Source: Chitinophagaceae bacterium (GTDB lineage: Bacteria > Bacteroidota > Bacteroidia > Chitinophagales > Chitinophagaceae). Taken from it: a stretch of 58,218 bases of DNA. A program made the position numbers and the translations under genes. The notes under the pieces were generated by a model that was not told where the DNA came from, searched no databases, and saw nothing but the letters and a program-made list of their open reading frames with translations. The DNA lies in the NCBI GenBank assembly GCA_019747705.1, contig JAIEQM010000039.1:1-58218 (forward strand). Reading direction: 5' to 3'. The first letter of the stretch is position 1. Every line of letters begins with the position of its first letter. This document shows positions 52,578-58,218 of the stretch, piece by piece.

Positions 52578-54485
52578 ATGACAAGATATCTGGTTCTGCT
52601 TTTTTTGTTTCTTTCCGAAACACCCCGTTTACTGGCGCATGAAGACAGTGCATTAAGTACGGTATTAACCGGCAATGTGGTTACTGTTTACGATTTGCCG
52701 GTAAATATGCATGTGTTTATTGATACCAATCAAAACACACCTCTCCAAAAACTAAGAGGCGGTATGTTTCTGCATATGGAAGATATTCCCGGCCAAAAAA
52801 TTGCAAAACGTTACATGATTGACGGGTATATCTACCTGCTGTTCTGGATTGATAACGACGAAATGCGTGACAGAAATTTTTATTTCAGCGCAGGGAGTTT
52901 TGCAAAAGACACGGAACTTTTTTTACGGCACAGTACTTCAATGCCCTGGGTGGCTCATCCAAAAATTTTACCCCCCGGCAATGAACTGGCATACTGGAGA
53001 TTGAATATAGAAGCCAGGAGAGAAATACAGTTACTTGTAAAAGTAAAATTCATAAAGAGTACCGTTGCCCAGCTAAAACCCGTTTTAATTGATATTAATT
53101 ATTACCGTTTTTACATTAACGAAATCCATTCCAAATGGTACGGGCTGGATATAATTACTTATGTGATGGCCGGTATTATGCTCATGATGGCATTGTTTTC
53201 CCTGGCCAATTATCTTCAAAACTTCAGCCGCCAATATTTGTATTATTCTGTTTATGCATTTTGCATGGCCTTATTGCTTTTCCTTAAAGCAATTACTTAC
53301 CAATTGTCCAATTCATTTACGTTCTTTTATGAAGAATACCTGGATTATGTATTGCTGATAGTGGGGTATATTTTTTATATCGGTTTTACCAGGATGTTCT
53401 TAAGCACACCCAAATTGTATCCGTTGCTGAACAGGTTATTTATAACTGCAGAAATTATCCTCGCTATTTTTCTCGGAGTGTTTTCATGGTTTTATTTTAC
53501 AAATGCCCGTTTTACGTTGCTTGACAATATTGAAAATGCCAGCAAATACTTTATGATTTTCCTGGGGCTTATCTATATTGTACTGGGGCTTATACAACGC
53601 AACAAGCTCATGAATTATCTTGTTGCAGGCAATATTGCCACTTTTATTTTTTCAGGCATATCACAATTCATCATCGTATCAAGGAGTTCATTAATTCCCA
53701 GCAAAGGATTGTTCCGTCTTTCTTTATTCTATTTTGAAATAGGTATTTTCCTGGAGCTGGTGTTGTTTTTGCTGGGGCTTGTATATAAAAACAAAATAGA
53801 GCTGATCGAAAAAGTGCAGATGGAAGAGTTATTAAAACAGCAAAAAGAACGGCAGGAGTATGAAAAACAAATTGCCGTACTCAGTGCCCAGCAGGATGAA
53901 CGCATACGCATCAGCGCCGATATGCATGATGAACTGGGCAGTGGTGTAACCGCCATCCGTTTACTGAGTGAAATTGCCATGCAAAAAACAAAGGAACATC
54001 CGGTGGGTGAAATTGCAAGAATTTCTAATAACGCCAATGAACTGATGAGTAAAATGAATGGTATTATCTGGAGTATGAACCCGGGTAATGATACACTCAG
54101 CAGTACCATTTCTTATATCCGGGCCAATGCATCCGAATACTTAGAGAATTTCGGTATGAAATACAATATCCATGTACCTTCTGAAATCCCGGATATGGAA
54201 CTGAGCGGCGGAAAGCGGCGGAATCTTTTCCTGGTAGTAAAAGAATCGCTCAATAATATTTTAAAACATGCAAAAGCAGATGAAGTAACCATTGATATCA
54301 ACTGCAATCATGAACTGGAAATAAAAGTGAGCGATAACGGAAAAGGTATTGACCCTGTAAAGTTAAATGAGTTTGGCAATGGTTTAAAAAATATGCAGCG
54401 GCGCATGGAAAGCATCGGCGGAACCTTTGCCATTGAATCCGGCAAGGGTACAACAGTAATCTTCAAATTACCTATGAGTTCTTAG
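52578..54485 (+). CDS. Sensor histidine kinase with 7TMR-DISM sensor
   Basis: A 635-residue membrane kinase. It has a signal sequence, a periplasmic domain of the 7TMR-DISMED2 type (about 20-185), seven membrane helices (about 195-400), a coiled coil and a HisKA_3 dimerisation domain with the phospho-accepting His in ISADMHDELGSGVTAIRLLS (near 449). The HATPase shows VVKESLNNILKHAKADEV, VSDNGKGIDPVKL and FGNGLKNMQRRMESIGG. Kinases of this class usually pair with LuxR-type (NarL) or LytTR response regulators; none is adjacent. Its last 14 nt overlap the end of the convergent DUF423 gene. Confidence 0.92.
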   Translation: MTRYLVLLFLFLSETPRLLAHEDSALSTVLTGNVVTVYDLPVNMHVFIDTNQNTPLQKLRGGMFLHMEDIPGQKIAKRYMIDGYIYLLFWIDNDEMRDRNFYFSAGSFAKDTELFLRHSTSMPWVAHPKILPPGNELAYWRLNIEARREIQLLVKVKFIKSTVAQLKPVLIDINYYRFYINEIHSKWYGLDIITYVMAGIMLMMALFSLANYLQNFSRQYLYYSVYAFCMALLLFLKAITYQLSNSFTFFYEEYLDYVLLIVGYIFYIGFTRMFLSTPKLYPLLNRLFITAEIILAIFLGVFSWFYFTNARFTLLDNIENASKYFMIFLGLIYIVLGLIQRNKLMNYLVAGNIATFIFSGISQFIIVSRSSLIPSKGLFRLSLFYFEIGIFLELVLFLLGLVYKNKIELIEKVQMEELLKQQKERQEYEKQIAVLSAQQDERIRISADMHDELGSGVTAIRLLSEIAMQKTKEHPVGEIARISNNANELMSKMNGIIWSMNPGNDTLSSTISYIRANASEYLENFGMKYNIHVPSEIPDMELSGGKRRNLFLVVKESLNNILKHAKADEVTIDINCNHELEIKVSDNGKGIDPVKLNEFGNGLKNMQRRMESIGGTFAIESGKGTTVIFKLPMSS

Positions 54486-54867
54486 ACTTTGATACTGCCA
54501 TAAACAAACAAATCCACCCCATAATAAAGCAAACACCTCCAAGGGGCGTAATAGCCCCCAGCCAGTTCAAATGTTCATTTCCCGCAGCCCTTGCAAAACT
54601 CAGGGTATATAATGAACCACTGAATAAAATGAGCCCGGCAATAAATAAGTTACCGGCAATTGAAATCCATTTGTTACTATAGTGCATTTGCAATAAACCT
54701 GCAACAGCCAGTGCGAGGGCATGGTAAAAATGATATTGTACACCTGTTTGATAGGTGTGTAATTGTTCCGCATTCAGCAAATTTTTTAAAGCATGTGCGC
54801 CAAAAGCGCCGAGAGCAACGGCCAGCGCTGCCAGCAGAAACGCTGTTTTAAGATTACGGTTTTTCAT
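54472..54867 (-). CDS. DUF423 membrane protein
   Basis: A 131-residue inner-membrane protein with four helices: TAFLLAALAVALGAFGAHAL (the GAFGAHAL motif is typical), YHFYHALALAVAGLLQM, ISIAGNLFIAGLILFSGSLY and ITPLGGVCFIMGWICLFMAV. The function of DUF423 (YgdD) is not known. It overlaps aroK upstream by 14 nt, so the two are cotranscribed, and its end overlaps the convergent histidine kinase gene by 14 nt. Confidence 0.9.
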   Translation of the reverse strand: MKNRNLKTAFLLAALAVALGAFGAHALKNLLNAEQLHTYQTGVQYHFYHALALAVAGLLQMHYSNKWISIAGNLFIAGLILFSGSLYTLSFARAAGNEHLNWLGAITPLGGVCFIMGWICLFMAVSKSKNS

Positions 54868-55366
54868 GTCTGAATTTTATACGGTCAAAATTTTCATTGC
54901 TGATGTATGAAACAGGCAAATGATACATGGCTTTACTGTAACAGTCAACATGGCTGTTTAATTTTTGTTCGATAAATTCTTCCAGCAAGTCATCAGATAC
55001 ATCTTTAATCAATGGCCTTGTTTCTTTTTCGGTTCTTAAACGCTCCGCCAGTTGGTGCGGTGTGCTTTTAAGATAGATGGTAACACCGGCTTCGTTCATC
55101 TCGTTCATATTATTAAAAAAACAGGGAGTGCCGCCTCCGCAACTGAGAATAAAATTTTCTTTTTCAAAAAAAGAACGCAGCATGTTTCTTTCTGTTTTAC
55201 GAAAAGCATCTTCACCCTCCTGTTTAAAAATATCAGGAATAGTTTTACCGGTGGCTTTTTCAATTTCTGCATCCAGATCATAAACAGGAATATGGAAGGC
55301 GCCGCCCCACTGCTGAGCCCAGTACGTTTTGCCGCTGCCCATAAAACCAATGATGAAATAACGCAT
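54854..55366 (-). CDS. aroK: Shikimate kinase
   Basis: Phosphorylates shikimate in the aromatic amino acid pathway. The 170 residues show the P-loop (IIGFMGSGKTYWAQQWG), shikimate-binding YDLDAEIEKATGKTIPDIF, GEDAFRKTERNML and the GGG motif LSCGGGTPCFF, plus the lid segment RLRTEKETRPLI. It is translated just before DUF423 with a 14-nt overlap. No other aromatic pathway gene is nearby. Confidence 0.93.
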   Translation of the reverse strand: MRYFIIGFMGSGKTYWAQQWGGAFHIPVYDLDAEIEKATGKTIPDIFKQEGEDAFRKTERNMLRSFFEKENFILSCGGGTPCFFNNMNEMNEAGVTIYLKSTPHQLAERLRTEKETRPLIKDVSDDLLEEFIEQKLNSHVDCYSKAMYHLPVSYISNENFDRIKFRHEKP

Positions 55367-55654
55367 AGAGGCACTAAGTTAAGTAAAGAATACTTATACC
55401 ATTACAGCGCTAAAACTGCCCAACCCTGTGCTATCATCTCAACAAAGATTACACCCGCTCAGCAGGAATGCTATTACCAGCAGATCCCTCCTTCGTCGGG
55501 ATGACAATATGATTTTATGCTGGATTAGTATTCTTTGTAAACTAAAAAAGCATTTTATAAAAACACAAGGCATGAAAGAGGCTGTCTCAAAAGTAAAATG
55601 AAGGCTTTGAGAATCGCATAAACGAAAACTTTCTCCATCACCTTATCGAATAAA
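55367..55654. repeat. Non-coding region with repeat fragments
   Basis: No gene is seen here. It contains an interspersed fragment (CCCTCCTTCGTCGGGATGAC, near 55485-55504), related to the one at the window start. At 55575-55594 it holds a half-copy of the terminator element (AAAGAGGCTGTCTCAAAAG) lacking its right arm. The aroK promoter should lie in the part next to 55366, but no clear box is visible. Confidence 0.5.
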
Positions 55655-55688
55655 AAGAGGCTGTCTCAGACTTTTGAGACAGCCTCTT
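55655..55688 (-). terminator. Terminator of rpsA
   Basis: AAGAGGCTGTCTCA (55655-55668) and TGAGACAGCCTCTT (55675-55688) form a 14-bp stem with a six-base loop, flanked by A runs that read as T on the minus strand. It lies about 20 nt after the rpsA stop. The core resembles the terminator at 49102. Confidence 0.88.
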
Positions 55689-55710
55689 GTTATTTAATCA
55701 CTCATTGAAA

Positions 55711-57615
55711 TTAACTTCCTGCGTTTTCAGAAGCTGCATCACTGTCAAGTTTTTTCCTGAGATCAGCCAACACACCTAAATCACCGAGAGTCGTTTTTTC
55801 AACTTTACTTTGTACTTCCTTCACTGCTTTTTTGGTACGTACAACTTCAGCAGATTTTTCTTTACGTTCTGCATCTTTTTCTTCTGCTTTCACCTGTTCC
55901 CAAATACGGGTGTGGCTTAATACCACACGCTTTTCGTTACGGTCAAATTCAATCACCATAAACTGTGCTGTTTCATCAGCCACAATGGTTTTGCCATCTT
56001 CTTTATTCAAATGACGTGCAGGTGCAAATCCTTCAATACCATAAGGCAGTTGAACAATAGCGCCTTTATCATCCTTCTTAATTACATGGCCTTCATGAAT
56101 ACTGCCAATAGCAAAACTTTGTTCAAGCGCATTCCAGGGATCTTCTTCCAGTTGCTTATGACCAAGCTGCAGTTTGCGGTTTTCTTTATCAATGCTCAGG
56201 ATCATCACTTCAATTTCCTGACCCACCTTGGTGTACTCACCCGGATGGTTGAAACGCTTGGTCCAGCTCAGGTCGCTGATGTGGATCATACCACCAATGC
56301 CGGGCTTCAGTTCTACAAACACACCATAAGGAGTAATATTCTTCACCAAGCCTTTGTGCTTGCTTTCAACAGGGAATGTTTCTTCAATTGTGCTCCATGG
56401 ATCCTGGCTCATCTGCTTAATAGAAAGGCTCATCTTGCGGGCATCTTTATCAAGCGTAACAATCTTGGCTTCATGCTCATCACCCATCTTAAAGAATTCT
56501 TTTGCATTCACCGGTGTATTCGCCCAGCTAATTTCACTTACGTGAACCAAACCTTCAACACCCGGCAAAATTTCCAGGAATGCACCGTAGTCTTCAATGT
56601 TTACTACTTTACCTTTCACCGTATTGCCTTCCACAATTGTTTCAGACAATGTATCCCACGGGTGCGGCGTTAACTGCTTCAATCCAAGACTGATGCGTTT
56701 TTTCTCATCATCAAAATCAAGAACCACCACATTCAGTTTCTGATCCATCTTCAATACTTCAGAAGGATGGTTAATGCGGCCCCAGCTGATATCAGTAATG
56801 TATAATAAACCATCAACACCACCCAGGTCAAGGAACGCTCCAAAGTCAGTGATGTTCTTGATAGTGCCTTCCAGTACCTGGCCTTTTTCCAGCTTGCCCA
56901 TAATAACGGCACGCTGTGCTTCAATATCGCTTTCAATAAGCGCTTTATGACTTACTACGGCGTTCTTAATATTTTCGTTAATCTTAACCACTTTAAATTC
57001 CATTGTTTTACCAACAAACTGATCGTAATCCGTTACAGGCTTCACATCAATTTGTGAACCGGGTAAGAATGTTTCCATTCCAAACACATCCACAATCAAT
57101 CCACCTTTTGTTTTGCTGGTAACCAGGCCGGTAACAATTTCACCTGTTTTATGAACTTCCATAATACGCTCCCATGCACGTGTAATACGAGCCAGTTTGC
57201 GGCTCAGGTGCAGATGACCTTCACGGTCTTCTTTTTCCACCACCATTACCTCAACAGTATCGCCGGTTTTTAAACCCGGCAAATCACGGAATTCGTTTAA
57301 AGAAACAAGACCATCACTTTTAAAACCGATGTTTACCACCACATCTGTTTTAGTAAGCGCCACTACTTGTCCTTCCACCATTTCGCCATCATTTACCTGC
57401 TTAAAAGTTCCATCATAAACCGTGTCGAATTTGGCGTACTCTTCTTTGCTGTAAATAACAACATTACGTTTGTCAACACTCCAGTCGAAATCATCATGTG
57501 CAGTTTGCACTGCCACAGGTGCATTTGTTGTCGCTGTAGATACTTCAGCAGCCCCGGCTACCGCAGTATGCTCCTGTGCATCAGCGTTTTGATTAATAAT
57601 TTGATTTTCTGACAT
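55711..57615 (-). CDS. rpsA: 30S ribosomal protein S1
   Basis: A 634-residue RNA-binding protein of the small ribosomal subunit that helps bring mRNA to the ribosome. It has an acidic N-terminal tail and six S1 domains (about 60-560), recognisable by GMVEGQVVALTKTDVVVNIG, GTIKNITDFGAFLDLGGVDG, GKVVNIEDYGAFLEILPGVE and GLVKNITPYGVFVELKPGIG, and ends with a Lys/Glu-rich helix. Bacteroidota mRNAs largely lack Shine-Dalgarno sites, as in this window, which makes S1 important. A full promoter lies 35-65 nt upstream and a strong terminator after it. Confidence 0.97.
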   Translation of the reverse strand: MSENQIINQNADAQEHTAVAGAAEVSTATTNAPVAVQTAHDDFDWSVDKRNVVIYSKEEYAKFDTVYDGTFKQVNDGEMVEGQVVALTKTDVVVNIGFKSDGLVSLNEFRDLPGLKTGDTVEVMVVEKEDREGHLHLSRKLARITRAWERIMEVHKTGEIVTGLVTSKTKGGLIVDVFGMETFLPGSQIDVKPVTDYDQFVGKTMEFKVVKINENIKNAVVSHKALIESDIEAQRAVIMGKLEKGQVLEGTIKNITDFGAFLDLGGVDGLLYITDISWGRINHPSEVLKMDQKLNVVVLDFDDEKKRISLGLKQLTPHPWDTLSETIVEGNTVKGKVVNIEDYGAFLEILPGVEGLVHVSEISWANTPVNAKEFFKMGDEHEAKIVTLDKDARKMSLSIKQMSQDPWSTIEETFPVESKHKGLVKNITPYGVFVELKPGIGGMIHISDLSWTKRFNHPGEYTKVGQEIEVMILSIDKENRKLQLGHKQLEEDPWNALEQSFAIGSIHEGHVIKKDDKGAIVQLPYGIEGFAPARHLNKEDGKTIVADETAQFMVIEFDRNEKRVVLSHTRIWEQVKAEEKDAERKEKSAEVVRTKKAVKEVQSKVEKTTLGDLGVLADLRKKLDSDAASENAGS

Positions 57616-57649
57616 AAAATAGTCCCGATTTTTTTTTCGTTCGGGGCGG

Positions 57650-57680
57650 CAAAGGTAGGTTTAAAAGGCTTGCGGGCAAA
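57650..57680 (-). promoter_or_regulatory. Promoter of rpsA
   Basis: On the minus strand TTTG (57680-57677), a 19-nt spacer and TACCTTTG (57657-57650) match the Bacteroidota promoter consensus exactly. Transcription would begin about 28 nt before the ATG at 57615. Confidence 0.75.
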
Positions 57681-58173
57681 GGATTTGAGGAAGAAATTTA
57701 GTTGCTCGCTTCAAGTTCCCGCTTGCTGGTTTCTGAGTCCGCATTTTGGCTTTTTTTCTGGTTGTTAGCGCTCATTCATTGCTTTAAACTCACATTAAAA
57801 TCCTGGGTTTTGGAATCCTGGATTTTGAATTTTGAATTTTGGATCTTGTTTTTATTATGGGCTTTCATCTCCCAAATTCCTGTCAGCATCTGTTCAGGCT
57901 GCTTCGGGCTTCGCTTCGCTGCGGCCCCGATCAAAAGCGTCGGGGCTACCCCTTCGCATCCTGCAGCCCTTCAACAACAGAATAAAACCCGGCAGACCCG
58001 GCTGTTGATCCCTGTTCATCAGCAGCAAATTTCGCATCAGCAATTGATCAAGTGAAAAGTTATGGGGCGGCTTCGCCGCCCCATCAATCAACCACGTTAC
58101 CGGAATGAAAAAACACAATGTCCGTTTCAAACATTTTTAACATTGGCTAATTAATCTTTTGAGGTGCTAAGAG
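57681..58173. repeat. Repeat-rich non-coding region at the right edge
   Basis: No credible gene is seen. It holds AT-rich near-tandem repeats (GGATTTTGAATTTTGAAT, about 57780-57850) and a GCCCCGA/TCGGGGC hairpin (57924-57946). A GC-rich patch (CTTCGGGCTTCGCTTCGC) precedes the latter. A very stable GGGGCGGC-TTC-GCCGCCCC hairpin lies at 58064-58082. The GC-rich parts contrast with the AT-rich background and look like interspersed repeats. Confidence 0.5.
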
Positions 58174-58181
58174 TAACTTTG
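58174..58181 (+). promoter_or_regulatory. -7 box before a gene cut by the window end
   Basis: TAACTTTG fits the TAnnTTTG consensus and lies 12 nt before an ATG at 58194, a spacing like that of other genes here. Confidence 0.35.
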
Positions 58182-58193
58182 AAAAAAAATATT

Positions 58194-58218
58194 ATGCCAC
58201 ACCCCCGCCAATCTAATT
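58194..58218 (+). CDS. Possible start of a gene truncated by the window end
   Basis: ATG at 58194 opens a frame reading MPHPRQSN before the sequence stops. The only support is the -7 box just upstream. The product cannot be named. Confidence 0.3.

Noticed and set aside
57702..58130. Open frames of 117 and 78 codons on both strands in the right-edge region
   Set aside because: Both translate hairpin and repeat sequence, have low complexity and lack any promoter or family feature.
1..58218. CRISPR array, prophage, transposase, or rRNA/tRNA genes
   Set aside because: No regularly spaced repeats, phage genes, transposases or RNA gene signatures were seen. The tandem repeats at 22600 have only two copies without a spacer.

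Overview
The window looks like a stretch of chromosome from a member of the Bacteroidota, most likely the Chitinophagales/Chitinophagaceae. The reasons are an AT-rich genome, -7 promoter boxes of the TAnnTTTG type with no clear Shine-Dalgarno sites, type IX secretion (a PorQ homologue plus a 1348-residue protein with a C-terminal sorting domain), a NusB with a long N-terminal extension, the order nusB - DUF1573 - yajC - coaE, and a sphingolipid-type alpha-oxoamine synthase. I see no rRNA, tRNA, CRISPR array, prophage or insertion sequence. About fifty protein genes can be supported, mostly housekeeping or general metabolism.

Layout. 0.1-9.4 kb, minus strand: FAD/Fe-S oxidase, a type-I-like exporter operon (ABC, HlyD, TolC) and L-serine dehydratase. 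9.4-11.2 kb, minus: a decayed gene remnant, two FKBP-type lipoproteins and a small membrane protein. 11.4-15.7 kb, plus: HU/SPOR-like protein, lysoplasmalogenase, Qnr-like pentapeptide protein, QueA and an acyl-CoA thioesterase. 15.7-24.7 kb, mixed strands: secreted proteins, acyltransferase, HAD phosphatase, a DUF5615/DUF433 toxin-antitoxin-like pair, glutaryl-CoA dehydrogenase, a DUF4143 ATPase bracketed by repeats, and PyrF. 24.8-31.2 kb: orphan DUF433, kynureninase, a retropepsin-like protein, a glycerophosphodiesterase, a toxin-antitoxin pair with a shortened toxin, a PaiB-like protein and an amidohydrolase. 31.3-33.4 kb: groES-groEL. 33.6-38.9 kb: type IX cargo protein with two unknown secreted proteins. 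39.0-42.1 kb: the nusB operon. 42.2-57.6 kb: PorQ, Lon, a PafA-like phosphatase, alpha-oxoamine synthase, LolA, FtsK, a 7TM histidine kinase, DUF423, shikimate kinase and ribosomal protein S1. The last 600 bases are non-coding and repeat-rich and may hold the start of another gene.

The most unusual part lies between and inside the ordinary genes. Several families of short palindromic or interspersed elements are present: one sits between groES and groEL, one appears inside the FAD oxidase coding sequence, one lies in the queA leader, one is between yajC and coaE, and a 36-bp direct-repeat/hairpin set brackets the DUF4143 ATPase gene. Other points worth a look are an ABC exporter with several non-consensus ATPase residues, a RelE/ParE toxin gene with an in-frame internal deletion beside an intact antitoxin gene, and a structured leader upstream of queA. 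I found no convincing multi-gene system that is clearly new. All function calls rest on motif reading without database searches.
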